Source: JAZDRH01 sp047470865 | GTDB lineage: Bacteria > Pseudomonadota > Gammaproteobacteria > Pseudomonadales > Pseudomonadaceae | NCBI RefSeq assembly: GCF_047470865.1 | Contig: NZ_JAZDRH010000015.1 | Location: forward strand, 15,257-79,256 | Length of the DNA stretch: 64,000 nucleotides | Direction of reading: 5' to 3' | Shown here: positions 1 to 8,936 of the stretch, piece after piece | Layout of the letters: every line of letters starts with the position of its first letter | Numbering within the stretch: position 1 is the stretch's first letter | Notes under the pieces: generated by a model | What the model saw: the letters and a program-made list of their open reading frames with translations, nothing else | Database searches by the model: none | Told to the model about the DNA's origin: nothing | Position numbers and translations under genes: made by a program

Positions 1-1078
1 GCGCATTAGGTCGGGCTGGGTTGACTGTTACAGGTTCTTCACCTTCGCCAAGGTCGACAATGGCGCCTTCACCCAGCTGAATGTCAGGAGTTCCAGTATC
101 TTCGGTGGGTACATGAGAACCCATGGCAGCCATCGGTAGGCCGCCGTCATTAAAGCCATCCGTCTTTTTAATAAACACGGTAAAGAAGGCGCTGATTACA
201 GCTGCCATTAATTCAGCACTGCTGTAGCGTTCAAGCTTTTGTAACGGCTCAAGCACGGGCGCGAGATAAGGCACGCCACGCTTTTGCCCCGGGCGTTCTT
301 TTTCGTTCATTACATGCAGGGTGCGACGCCGCCCTGTGTGCTTGCCGAATGCTGGCAAACGCTGCCATTTTCGCTCGCCAAAGTTTCCGTTTATACGGTC
401 GATTTTGTAAGTGCTGGCGATGTGGTAAGCAATGGGCGCGCCGTATTTGTCGAACTCAACACCATCGACCATGTTTTCAGTATCAAAACCGTCTGCAGGG
501 TTACATACTCGATCAGCTTCAATCACCTGCAGTCGTGTGCCGAACTGTGTGCCTTCGCGTTTGATGTAAGGCGTGGCGACAAAGGCATCGCCATTCACCA
601 GCGCTGAAATAAGGACCAAGCCTTGTAGTTGATAATGGTTAAGCGTGGCTTCGGCATCGCACTCAACAGGGTTAAGCGCGTACATTTCCCAAATTAGATC
701 AAGCTGACTATTTAGCTCTTGAGCTTGTTCTGTGCTGATTCCGAGCTTTTGCGCGTTAACTTGGGCATAACACACAAGCCCTGTGCCGACGACGCTAGTG
801 CGTTGACGCATAATCGCGGCGCGGGCAATCAGATGATTGCGCATAGCATCGCGTGAGCGCCCGACTAGCATTTGACGCTCGTTGGTTGGCAGGTCGGCAA
901 TGGCGCTGCGTACTCCCGGCAGCCAGCCAAGTAGTGAGCGTAACCCCCGCGATGCACCACGGTAGCGGGTTTCAACGCCACCGCCACCGCCTTGCGCCGT
1001 TACATTGTGGCTAGGCTGGGCGTATTGGGCGGCTTGCTTTACAATTTCGCGAATGGTTTCTTTTGATAGTTGTGTCAT
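1..1078 (-). CDS. Lambda-family phage portal protein (C-terminus cut by window edge)
   Basis: Reading the minus strand from an ATG at 1078 gives an uninterrupted frame to the window edge, about 359 residues, beginning MTQLSKETIREIV. The portal is the dodecameric ring at the head vertex through which DNA is packaged and to which the terminase docks. The call rests on its place directly after terminase large subunit and a gpW-like gene, the order in lambda-type head modules, and on a sequence of portal type (regions such as NERQMLVGRSRDAMRNHL and MNEKERPGQKRGVPYL, typical of lambda gpB-like portals). The start overlaps the stop of the upstream gene by one base (TAATG), so translation is probably coupled. 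The rest of the gene lies left of the window. Confidence 0.85.
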   Translation of the reverse strand, partial: MTQLSKETIREIVKQAAQYAQPSHNVTAQGGGGGVETRYRGASRGLRSLLGWLPGVRSAIADLPTNERQMLVGRSRDAMRNHLIARAAIMRQRTSVVGTGLVCYAQVNAQKLGISTEQAQELNSQLDLIWEMYALNPVECDAEATLNHYQLQGLVLISALVNGDAFVATPYIKREGTQFGTRLQVIEADRVCNPADGFDTENMVDGVEFDKYGAPIAYHIASTYKIDRINGNFGERKWQRLPAFGKHTGRRRTLHVMNEKERPGQKRGVPYLAPVLEPLQKLERYSSAELMAAVISAFFTVFIKKTDGFNDGGLPMAAMGSHVPTEDTGTPDIQLGEGAIVDLGEGEEPVTVNPARPNA

Positions 1079-1293
1079 TAGAGCACCCCGTAATAAATAC
1101 GGCTTCGGGGCGCACCACGGTTGACACGTTTCTCTAATGCGACTTCGCGCAAGTACTGCTGTTCTAGCCGATGCAATGTCGCTAAGTCGGCACGGCGTAA
1201 CTCGCGCCCATCTTTACGTACTGATTGGCCGTAAGTATTCACTTCGCGGATGGCTTCACGCACATCGGCAAGGCGTTTTGCTGCTGTTTCCAT
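1078..1293 (-). CDS. gpW-like head-tail joining protein
   Basis: A 71-residue, highly charged, mostly helical protein between terminase large subunit and portal. Size and position match the gpW family of lambda-like phages, whose small protein closes the head after packaging and forms the platform for tail attachment. Motifs visible are an N-terminal helix rich in Ala, Arg and Glu and a short basic C-terminus ending GVL. Only 12 bases separate it from terminase and its stop overlaps the portal start. The family call is by position and size more than by a specific motif. Confidence 0.7.
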   Translation of the reverse strand: METAAKRLADVREAIREVNTYGQSVRKDGRELRRADLATLHRLEQQYLREVALEKRVNRGAPRSRIYYGVL

Positions 1294-1304
1294 GGTTGCC
1301 TCGC

Positions 1305-3317
1305 TTAATAAACGCCGCCCCCTCGGCTGCCGCGACGAGCTCTGGCTCGTGCAGGTACTGGGGCAACTGGTTGCGTGGATTCACTGAATAAGGTGGGTTG
1401 CATTAGCTGCTGTTCGAGTGCGTCCCACTCGTGCTCTTTGAGCAAGTGGGTTTTTAGCGAACGCGCTGCGTGCAGGGCATACACTTCAACGTCTAAGGCT
1501 TCGTTGCGGCGCCCTGCTTTTTTCTGCCAGACCATTTTGCTTGGGCTGCGCGGGTGCGGTGCTAGCACTTCATTAGTCAGCTGCTCGAAATAGTCTTCAC
1601 GTATGTTTTGATACCAGTGCATGCGCCCTGGTCCTTTGCCTGTTAACCTCAGGCGTTGGTCTATCAAAGTTTTGGCTTTGTGTGTGCCAACTATCAGCAC
1701 TTTAAGCCCGTATCTCGCGGCTTTTGTACCTGTTTTGGTGACCTTGCCTGAGTCGATTGAAGTGGGTGGGCGTGAGTAAATTTCACGGTCACGACTGTCA
1801 ATCGATGCGCCTTTGATCGCCATAATTCCGTAGCGTTGACGGGCGCGGACGTAGGTATAAACGGCATCACTCGTGGTACCATCCGAGCTGTCAATTGATA
1901 CCGCACTAACGCCTAAGTGCCCGCCGTTTTCGCGTGGGATGGGGGTGCTAATGATTTGATCAAGCGCTTTCCAAATGGGGTCATTGATGTCGATAGTGTT
2001 GCCATGAATTTCGCCCCAATAGATACGCCATGATTCTTCACCACGCCCCCATCCCACAATGACGATTGCTAATCGGTCGTGCTGTACGTCGATGCCGATG
2101 GTTAAAAGTAGAACGCCTGCAGGTGCGGTCATTTCCGTATAATCTTCTGAGCGCTCTTTTAGTTCATCAGTTTTCGGGGCGTCGCTTTCGTATTCATACG
2201 AGCGCCCTTCTGAACTGTTGATGAATGCAATAAGTGGCCCGATGTTGCCTTGTTCTGCAGCATGTTCTGCCTGTAGTTTCTTTTCCATGAGCATGGCAAA
2301 GCGTGAGCCGTAGAACGTGGCATAAAGCTCGTTTAAGTCAAACCCTGCAATGCCGCGAAACTCGGCAGTTGCTACCCAACGCCCATGTTTTAAGTTTGCA
2401 TTTTTTTGGTTATCGTCCCAAATTGAGCCGCAGTGCGGGCAGGTATAAAAAGCGGTTTCTGGCCGTTTGTTGCCGTAAACAGCATGATTGACGGTTGGGT
2501 CTTCATCGCAGTGTAAGTTGTCAAAACTCAGTCGATGTTCTTGCCCGCAATCGTGGCAAGGTACTAAGCCGACGCGCTTGTCTGAAAGCTCCATCTCTGC
2601 ATCGATGGCAGACAGGCCTTTAAGGGTTGGCGTGCCACCGATGATCACTTTAGGTCTGCGGAAGGTTTTTAGTCGTTCTTTAGCGAGCTTGATACTGTCG
2701 CCTTGACCACGCAGGTTGAGATTACAGTCGTCTGGCTCTTCAACAATCACTCGCGGAACGGGTGTTGATTTCACACTTGCTGGCGAGTTAGAACCAACCA
2801 TCTTTAAGAAGCCGCCTGCGAATTTCTTGAAGTCTTGCCGTTGTTGTAGTTTGCGGCTACGTAGGTCGACTTTTTTCGCGAGCCTTGGCGTGGCTTCAAT
2901 CATTGGCTCAAGCTTTTCGCCTACATATTGTTTAACCGCTTCGGCTTTTGGAAATAGCATTAAGATGGGCGATGGGTCAATATCAATCCACTTACCAATC
3001 GCATTACCCACAACGCCCGAGGTCCAAGCTACCTGTGCTGATTTTCGGCAACAGATTTCGCTGATATTAGGATCTTCCAAGGCTTCAAGTGGTCCATTTG
3101 GCCACGTGAGATGTGGCGTAATGCTAAAGCTGTATTTTCCTGAACGGGCAGCTTCTTCTGGTGCAAGCCAGCGGTATTTGTCAGCCCATTCGATAATTGT
3201 CATTTTCGGAGGTGGCGACCAGCGTTTGCAGATTTGCACAAGGGCAGTACTGGCGGTGTTACTCAGTATCCTCCTCAATTTCGGGTTCGTTGTAATACCC
3301 GTCTTCAGTTGCGTCAT
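1305..3317 (-). CDS. Terminase large subunit, lambda gpA family
   Basis: A 670-residue protein matching the length of gpA-type terminases (about 640-670). It carries the packaging ATPase in the N-terminal half and the cos- or pac-cutting nuclease in the C-terminal half, and acts at the portal with the small subunit. Recognisable landmarks are WADKYRWLAPEEA near residue 45, an atypical Walker A segment around CCRKSAQVAWTS, a zinc-binding-like CHDCGQEH...CPHCG pair near the middle, and a nuclease-region segment GIDVQHDRLAIVIVGW. The C-terminal tail is Arg/Gly-rich. The start overlaps the small-subunit gene by 59 bases; a later in-frame start is possible. Confidence 0.92.
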   Translation of the reverse strand: MTQLKTGITTNPKLRRILSNTASTALVQICKRWSPPPKMTIIEWADKYRWLAPEEAARSGKYSFSITPHLTWPNGPLEALEDPNISEICCRKSAQVAWTSGVVGNAIGKWIDIDPSPILMLFPKAEAVKQYVGEKLEPMIEATPRLAKKVDLRSRKLQQRQDFKKFAGGFLKMVGSNSPASVKSTPVPRVIVEEPDDCNLNLRGQGDSIKLAKERLKTFRRPKVIIGGTPTLKGLSAIDAEMELSDKRVGLVPCHDCGQEHRLSFDNLHCDEDPTVNHAVYGNKRPETAFYTCPHCGSIWDDNQKNANLKHGRWVATAEFRGIAGFDLNELYATFYGSRFAMLMEKKLQAEHAAEQGNIGPLIAFINSSEGRSYEYESDAPKTDELKERSEDYTEMTAPAGVLLLTIGIDVQHDRLAIVIVGWGRGEESWRIYWGEIHGNTIDINDPIWKALDQIISTPIPRENGGHLGVSAVSIDSSDGTTSDAVYTYVRARQRYGIMAIKGASIDSRDREIYSRPPTSIDSGKVTKTGTKAARYGLKVLIVGTHKAKTLIDQRLRLTGKGPGRMHWYQNIREDYFEQLTNEVLAPHPRSPSKMVWQKKAGRRNEALDVEVYALHAARSLKTHLLKEHEWDALEQQLMQPTLFSESTQPVAPVPARARARRGSRGGGVY

Positions 3318-3753
3318 AGTTGGCCATATTCCTCAACGCCTGCTCGATGGGTTCGCGTATGTGTTGTTCGTCTATTTCTACGCCGTATCGTGCAGATAAA
3401 TCGGTAGCTATTTGATCGGGGATAGTATTGAGCAGCTCGGTTTTGGCTGCTTCGATCATAGCTTCAAAGCGGCTGACAAGTTCGTCAGCAATTACGACTT
3501 CGCCCAAGTCTTTGGCTAGGGCAAGTTCTTCGCGATCTCCGCGGATTCGGTCAAGCCGATCTTTAACACTTTCTTTACCGCCGTTGGCTGCGCGGTTAGC
3601 AATCCATTCGATTACATCGGCAGTTTCGTATGTATTTTCGTTGCCGCGTCCATTGCCAATTTCAGCAACGGGCATTCCATCATTTTGCCAGCGGGATAAT
3701 GTGCGCTCATCACGCCCAACAATATTGGCAAGCTGGGCCTTAGTTACACGCAT
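3259..3753 (-). CDS. Terminase small subunit, Nu1-like
   Basis: A 164-residue protein with an N-terminal winged helix-turn-helix of MerR/Nu1 style: ITKAQLA-type entry, then GRDERTLSRWQNDGMPVAEIG, followed by a coiled middle and an acidic C-terminus. In lambda the Nu1 protein binds the cos site and recruits the large subunit. It is immediately upstream of the large subunit with a 59-base overlap, the expected order. Upstream (3754-8246) the late operon is interrupted by cargo genes, so transcripts from the lysis region must cross that cargo to reach packaging genes, or packaging genes use a promoter in the 500-base gap upstream. Confidence 0.85.
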   Translation of the reverse strand: MRVTKAQLANIVGRDERTLSRWQNDGMPVAEIGNGRGNENTYETADVIEWIANRAANGGKESVKDRLDRIRGDREELALAKDLGEVVIADELVSRFEAMIEAAKTELLNTIPDQIATDLSARYGVEIDEQHIREPIEQALRNMANYDATEDGYYNEPEIEEDTE

Positions 3754-4011
3754 TTAGATACCTCAAATAAAGACGGACACACATGCAAATTTTTCAGCTA
3801 GAGAGAAAACACGGCTCGAATTACCCGTGCGGGGTAGGGGTGGCTGAAAGTACCTTTTGATTATTTTTGCTTTAGTTACAGGTAAAAATGATTTAAATCC
3901 ATTGATTTAATTAAACTCCTGCATATTCTTAGAGTTCATTTCACCAGTTAAATCCTCAGTTAACACCATCATATCTTCAAGTGATTCAGTCACTCAAGGC
4001 TGTTCTAACTG

Positions 4012-4227
4012 GTGAGATGGTTACAAGATGTTGACCGCTATGGAACAACTGTTGGACGTATTTATATAAAGAAAATGAATATCAACTGCTACTTTTTGAA
4101 ATCTGGCGACGACTGGATGTATCCGCGATATGTCAAAGACAGTCAATTATTCAAGCTACAGGTTGAAGCTAAAGCGGCGCAGCGTGGATTGTCGAGACTG
4201 CCCGAAGGGGAGCGTGCACCGCAGTAG
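4012..4227 (+). pseudogene. C-terminal fragment of a staphylococcal nuclease (SNase) domain protein
   Basis: The 71 codons after a GTG at 4012 encode the C-terminal third of an SNase-fold nuclease: DRYGTTVGRIYI, then a W.YPRYVKD segment and EAKAAQRGLSRLPEGERAP. In the family the motif is usually D.YGRTVGR.Y; the position of catalytic Arg87 of the staphylococcal enzyme is Thr here. The N-terminal strands with the other catalytic residues are missing and a stop (TAA at 4006) lies just upstream. I read it as a dead remnant of former cargo on the strand opposite to the late operon. The rest of 3754-4258 shows no other gene. Confidence 0.6.
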
Positions 4228-4258
4228 GTCTAGCTGCAAAAAGTTAAAAATTAAATTC

Positions 4259-6247
4259 TCACACAGAAAAGTTTTTTTCCTTCAACAGCATGTGCTCTTT
4301 CTGCTTATCAGGCATAAAAAGCACACGATTGTCCTTTAATGACTCCGGATACTTATTCAATCCTGTTGAAATGATAACTTGAAAATCAACTCCATAATTT
4401 TTCAACTCTTCCAATTGTTGAATACACTGTTTGAGATGATCTAATTCAATTCCAGCAGTTTCAGGTGTATCAATAAGTAAAAATCGTGGGAATCTCACGG
4501 ACTCATCAGACAAGGCTAAATGCATGAGAGTAATAAAGTACATCAGCCTAATTGAAACAAGCGCGCTTGTTTCCCGATAGAGACCTTCATTAATTGAAGG
4601 CAAATAGTTGTCCAACGTAATCTTTGCAGACCTGCAATCAGGTAAAGTATTTTTCATTAACTCATCATACTTTTTACTAAACGCATTTACTTTTGAAGTT
4701 ACGTCCTGCTGAGCTTCAATCTCAAGCTGTTTCCTCTTTAATCCTGCTTTTTGTGCTTTGTCGCTGGCCAAATCAAAGTCCTTTTGAAAACGCTCCAACT
4801 TTGATTCAATCTCCAATAATCGACTTAAATTCGCAACATCTTCTCTAAGTTGTAATATTTTATCATCAATATTATTTAGGCTTTCAATATCAACAGTTTC
4901 GTCAACTCGTCCAAGCATTTCATGTAGCTTTTCACGTAAATTCTGCGACTTCTTCTCTTCTGACTCAATTTCTTTTTTTATCTCTTGAACTTCAGAGTCA
5001 CAATCATCATATGCAGTTTTAATTGTTGATAGCGCCTTAATCTTCGATCTCAGAATATCCTTATACTCTTTTGATGTGTAGAAAAACCTCTCATATTGTT
5101 CTTCTTCAATCGAAGCGCCACAGACACATTGCCCTTCCTCACGATTCACGTGACTTAAGCAGTATGGACAAGTATCAGACGTAAAAAGATTCAGCTGATC
5201 GTGAGAAAAAATAACTTTTTCAATGCGACTAATTTCTGAAACAGACTCATTTCTAACTACATTTAATTTGTACCGTTCATTGAAAGCAGAGACCAGATTT
5301 TCTTTTAATTGGCTTAATCTAAGTTCGCAATCAATTAATTCTGACTTGCACGAATCAATATCTTGATTAATCGTATTTGATCCAGACCGATTACGCTTGA
5401 ATGCTTGTCTGGCATCATGCAGCTTGTCTATTTGCTGCTCTTTATCAGAGATTTCTTTCTGCAAGAAGCTGACATTTTTATCCTCGCCATTTTTTCGCAT
5501 TTTGTCGGCTAAAAGCGTGTACTCACTCACAACTTCTCTAGCCAAATTTTTATCTCTCGTCAGTTTCTTTTCTTCGACAATAGAGTCGTAGTAATCAGAG
5601 TACGCTTTACCAACTAAAAGTTCAAAAATAGCTTTTCGAACTAACTCAGAATCAGAAACATAAGTTGAATTAGTATCTGGCTTTTTATAAATGCCCTCTG
5701 GGTTCGGCTGTTGATCGTGATAAATCAACCGCATCAAATCTGATATATTAATCTTAAATGTATTGTATCCATAAAAAAGCTCAACTACAGCTATTTCTAA
5801 CTTTTCGAGAATCCAGTCGGAAAAAACGTATGCATCGCTGCTTCTCTTTATGGGATATACTTTAGTTTTACCTTCTGAAAGAACAAATTTTACCTTCTCG
5901 TCAAATAAAGTCTTTTTATCTTCTGAATAGATTTTTTCAACCACCCGCTCATAGGGAATTACTGTTACGTCATTATCTTCAAAGTAGCGCCTGAGCAAAT
6001 AACTGCCATCATTGAGTGAGACATAAAGATCAACATAATTATTACTATCAGAAGTTATTTCATCGTGACGCTTATTATTATCTCTTCGAAATATTGGAAC
6101 CTCACCACCTAATGCAAAATAAATCAAATTACAAAAGGTGCTTTTCCCTGTTCCATTATCACCTTCAATTAGAATGATATTTTTGTCGAACTCTTTAGAC
6201 TCAAAATAATACTTGCTTCCTTCATAAACAAGCTTATTAACTCGCAT
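4259..6247 (-). CDS. SMC/Rad50-like ATPase, probable Lamassu LmuB / DdmC-type component
   Basis: About 662 residues (665 if an ATG at 6256 is used). N-terminal Walker A GDNGTGKST near residues 32-40, long charged coiled coils interrupted near residue 365 by a CPYC...CVCG zinc motif, and a C-terminal half with the Walker B-like string RFLLIDTPET near residue 594. This is the plan of short SMC/Rad50 ATPases of anti-phage ABC three-component (Lamassu) systems, which bind DNA ends and release a nuclease effector. The ATG at 6247 overlaps the stop of the preceding gene (TAATG), suggesting coupling. Last gene of a three-gene operon, and clearly more AT-rich than the flanking phage genes. Family level is fairly sure; the exact subtype is inference. 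Confidence 0.75.
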   Translation of the reverse strand: MRVNKLVYEGSKYYFESKEFDKNIILIEGDNGTGKSTFCNLIYFALGGEVPIFRRDNNKRHDEITSDSNNYVDLYVSLNDGSYLLRRYFEDNDVTVIPYERVVEKIYSEDKKTLFDEKVKFVLSEGKTKVYPIKRSSDAYVFSDWILEKLEIAVVELFYGYNTFKINISDLMRLIYHDQQPNPEGIYKKPDTNSTYVSDSELVRKAIFELLVGKAYSDYYDSIVEEKKLTRDKNLAREVVSEYTLLADKMRKNGEDKNVSFLQKEISDKEQQIDKLHDARQAFKRNRSGSNTINQDIDSCKSELIDCELRLSQLKENLVSAFNERYKLNVVRNESVSEISRIEKVIFSHDQLNLFTSDTCPYCLSHVNREEGQCVCGASIEEEQYERFFYTSKEYKDILRSKIKALSTIKTAYDDCDSEVQEIKKEIESEEKKSQNLREKLHEMLGRVDETVDIESLNNIDDKILQLREDVANLSRLLEIESKLERFQKDFDLASDKAQKAGLKRKQLEIEAQQDVTSKVNAFSKKYDELMKNTLPDCRSAKITLDNYLPSINEGLYRETSALVSIRLMYFITLMHLALSDESVRFPRFLLIDTPETAGIELDHLKQCIQQLEELKNYGVDFQVIISTGLNKYPESLKDNRVLFMPDKQKEHMLLKEKNFSV

Positions 6248-6780
6248 TAGCCCCACGCTCTAACTCCATTTTCAACATAAATTTTACTTAACATAGTATC
6301 TAGGGTTAGTGATGCCAAACGAATGACTTTTTTTGATAATTTTTTTATATTCTGAGATTCCGACTCGAAAACATTACTGTTCAAAAAGTCATCAGGAAGA
6401 TTATCCTTCGCCAAAGTCACATCAATTTCTTGTATGTTACGTCGCTTAAGAATCACATATCCTCTCTTCTCAAGGACAAACAACAACTTAAGAATTTCAC
6501 TTCTTCGAATCAAGCCATTCGAATAACTGTCAAGTAAACACTCATAATCTTTAGGGTTCAGCTTTTTTCCTGAAGAATGAGAAACCACATAAACTGTTTT
6601 ATCATCACTGATAATGTCAGTTAAAAAAGCCAACTTTTTATAGTCTCTAAAAAATTTTCCATCACGACAGCCTAAAGAATCCAAAATAACCAAAACTGAA
6701 TAGCAATAAAGATAGAAATCTTCACCGCTTAGGTACATTAGCCTTTTCTTTGTACTTATATCACTCATCACTATGCTCAT
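6247..6780 (-). CDS. Small middle component of an ABC-3C / Lamassu-type system (LmuC / DdmB-like)
   Basis: A roughly 177-residue protein between a nuclease-like gene and an SMC-like gene, overlapping both by a few bases. I see no enzymatic motif. The middle shows YLCYS-style helices, a KRGYVILKRRNIQEIDVTL strand-turn-strand that resembles a winged-helix wing, and a helical C-terminus. Known three-component systems of this kind have a middle protein of about this size whose fold bridges the ATPase and the effector. The start is uncertain: ATGs at 6780 and 6768 both overlap the upstream gene. The assignment comes from gene order and size, not from sequence motifs. Confidence 0.6.
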   Translation of the reverse strand: MSIVMSDISTKKRLMYLSGEDFYLYCYSVLVILDSLGCRDGKFFRDYKKLAFLTDIISDDKTVYVVSHSSGKKLNPKDYECLLDSYSNGLIRRSEILKLLFVLEKRGYVILKRRNIQEIDVTLAKDNLPDDFLNSNVFESESQNIKKLSKKVIRLASLTLDTMLSKIYVENGVRAWG

Positions 6781-7996
6781 CAAAAGCTAAAAAACACCCA
6801 TCAAACAAATTCCAAATAATTCCTTCTATTGTTTTATCATTAGAAATTGTATATTTGTAATCTGTCTTTAACTTAGAAATATCTTCTACTGCTTTTGATA
6901 CAAGAGTTTGAAGAATAGCATCCAATTCGCCGCCGTTTTTAGGGACTACATACCCGTCACCTGAAAAATATTCTTCACAAGCTTCAAAAACACGATACTT
7001 CAAAGACAAAAAAGACTTGTCCGCTTCACGCTCTTCATACTTAGAGCCACTTGCTTTTCTTGCTAACAGTCTAATTCGACGATCTGAAATATTCTTTATT
7101 ACTGAGAGCACTTTTTCTTTCAGATTTCGCTTATCGGTCACATTCTTTTCTATCTCAGCGATATAACGCCATGTAGGATCTATACTTTCGTCAGGAATTT
7201 GAGACTCTGCTTCTTTAAAAGCCAACTTTACATCTGAACTATGAACCAATTTATCGACTAAGTTTTTACTATTTTGTCTTTGACTCAGCTTTTCCATTAG
7301 CAAACAAAATATAGTATTTTCTTTGCCTATGTGTGCATTATTGTGAAGTGGTGAATTCTCAATATCCTTTAAAACTGTCTGCTTGAGAGCATCCTCATCT
7401 TCCTGACCAAAATGCCATATTATTTTCTTCCAAAACTCTTTAAACCTATCAACAGTTTCATTCTGAAGTGTTTCTAAGTTTCCTGATTTAGACTTTTCTT
7501 TATATTGGGAAGCGTACTCTTCAACAAGAATTTCTTTTACCAAATTAATAGTTTCATCTGAAACGTCATCCAACGATTGAAGAATTTCTAAAATTGGTTT
7601 TTTTGGTAGAGTTATTTCTTTACCGCTATTGAGCTTGAATTTTCTCTCCTTACCTACATCTCTCGTTGTATAAAAGCCCAAATAAACACTGTTACTAGTG
7701 CGAAACTGATCTACATAGATGTCATAAAAACTGACCAACGTATTAATAACAGGAGGGCTAAAAATTGTGAAATTCCCATTCAGGTCATAATTCTTGTCTT
7801 CTTCGAAGTAATTACTGACTTCTCCAGCTACAATAGTCTGATGGGAAACATCTTCAAAATTTTCCACTGCAGTAAAAAACACAGTATTTTGATCCTGCTG
7901 AATCGTTTGCAGCATGAGCTTTATCGCCCTGATGAGCTGTAATCTAAAGCCTTTACCAGAGTCACCAGCTTCCCTATTGATAGTCTCTGTAGTCAT
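6761..7996 (-). CDS. Putative nuclease effector (LmuA / DdmA-like, DUF4297-type) of a three-component defence system
   Basis: 411 residues, first gene of the cargo operon. The N-terminal 100 residues fit a PD-(D/E)xK layout of the DUF4297/Cap4 group: helix GFRLQLIRAIKLML (16-29), acidic ENFEDV (E45, D49), then FEEDK (E66, K68 as the E-x-K) and the helix INTLVSFYDIYV. The rest is helical with no other motif I recognise, as expected for the C-terminal domain that contacts the SMC partner. Length, order and partners match LmuA/DdmA of Lamassu systems, which degrade DNA on activation. The catalytic assignment is by eye and needs a profile search. Confidence 0.6.
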   Translation of the reverse strand: MTTETINREAGDSGKGFRLQLIRAIKLMLQTIQQDQNTVFFTAVENFEDVSHQTIVAGEVSNYFEEDKNYDLNGNFTIFSPPVINTLVSFYDIYVDQFRTSNSVYLGFYTTRDVGKERKFKLNSGKEITLPKKPILEILQSLDDVSDETINLVKEILVEEYASQYKEKSKSGNLETLQNETVDRFKEFWKKIIWHFGQEDEDALKQTVLKDIENSPLHNNAHIGKENTIFCLLMEKLSQRQNSKNLVDKLVHSSDVKLAFKEAESQIPDESIDPTWRYIAEIEKNVTDKRNLKEKVLSVIKNISDRRIRLLARKASGSKYEEREADKSFLSLKYRVFEACEEYFSGDGYVVPKNGGELDAILQTLVSKAVEDISKLKTDYKYTISNDKTIEGIIWNLFDGCFLAFDEHSDE

Positions 7997-8042
7997 ACAA
8001 AAGTGTCAATTTTTCGCTGAATTGCTTTTTCAGAAAACACAG

Positions 8043-8120
8043 TTAATCCACCTGATTTTTCAAATCAGATAGTTCTTGAATAATTTCACCATCTGCTAAC
8101 TGTGGCTGACCTGTGCTCAT
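8043..8120 (-). CDS. Possible 25-residue peptide upstream of the defence operon
   Basis: An ATG at 8120 opens a 25-codon frame, beginning MSTGQPQLADGEIIQELS and ending at TAA 8043, 46 bases before the putative effector gene. The peptide is acidic and helical. A GGGAAA-like sequence precedes the ATG at ribosome-binding distance, but it is weak. It could be a leader, a small regulatory protein or the stub of a lost gene. The rest of 7997-8246 is AT-rich and would hold the promoter of the cargo operon. Confidence 0.25.
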   Translation of the reverse strand: MSTGQPQLADGEIIQELSDLKNQVD

Positions 8121-8246
8121 AAATTTCCCAAATACTGACTCTTAACTATTCTATGTTAAAAATCGAAATTTTTTATTAGTACAATATTTGCATTCTAGCC
8201 AACCATTCTAAGGTGTTCAATGATCAATTCTTGCTTTTCCAAAATC

Positions 8247-8936
8247 TCATAACATCTTACTAATAGCCAGATCTAAATTATTCTCTAAGTTTTGATTAGC
8301 AACCTCACTTACAACCCCGAAGAAGTCTAAGCGCGGGGCATAGTTCGGTTTACGTACGAAAGCTATAACCATCTTTGATGACTTGCCAACACGTTCACCA
8401 ATACCAATCGGGCGCGTTCCTTTTCGAATAACAAAGTACACAACGTCTTTAGACTTTGGATCAGGCTTTTGGCTTCTGCTTTTTATTAAGCCATCCATTA
8501 TCTTTTTGACATAGCGACCATTCATGTTGCCGAACCTATCTAGCTTGGCACCTGCTGCTGGCACTATGTACATATCTGCAGGAAGTATTCCAGCTTTACG
8601 CAGCCCTATCTCACTCTTCTTACTGAAACGTTCACCACCAAATACTTGTGGTGCAAACCATTCAGCAGCCGCGAACCCTTGCCCGCCCTTGCCCTTATCA
8701 TCTTTAACAAAGACTGCAGACTCAGGATCAGCCTTTTTAGCATTGATCACTCGTATAGCATTCAACGTAAAGTTAGTTGGATTAGTAAAGGAATCAGACA
8801 TTGACTGCCTAAGTGCTATCCGTGCCTGATTTGCTGTATGGTTAAGCGCATCAGCCATAGCCTGATTGGCTTTAGAACCTAGACTTTCCAGCTCTTGCAT
8901 GAGTTCAGCAATGCCATCAATCTTGACGCTGCTCAT
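8247..8936 (-). CDS. Phage tail/virion morphogenesis-like protein (HK97 gp10-type, tentative)
   Basis: 229 residues. It starts with a helical segment MQELESLGSKANQAMADALNHTANQARIALRQ typical of phage proteins of the minor-tail or head-tail completion type, continues with several KSK/KRD basic patches, and ends with an acidic helix. No transmembrane segment or catalytic motif is visible. It overlaps the holin gene by 20 bases and so is translated with it. Its position between holin and cargo is unusual for a tail gene, so the protein may have another late role. Function is not established from sequence. Confidence 0.45.
   Translation of the reverse strand: MSSVKIDGIAELMQELESLGSKANQAMADALNHTANQARIALRQSMSDSFTNPTNFTLNAIRVINAKKADPESAVFVKDDKGKGGQGFAAAEWFAPQVFGGERFSKKSEIGLRKAGILPADMYIVPAAGAKLDRFGNMNGRYVKKIMDGLIKSRSQKPDPKSKDVVYFVIRKGTRPIGIGERVGKSSKMVIAFVRKPNYAPRLDFFGVVSEVANQNLENNLDLAISKML

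Noticed and set aside
284..607. Plus-strand frames within 284-607
   Set aside because: They lie antisense to the portal gene, with no ribosome site or protein-like composition.
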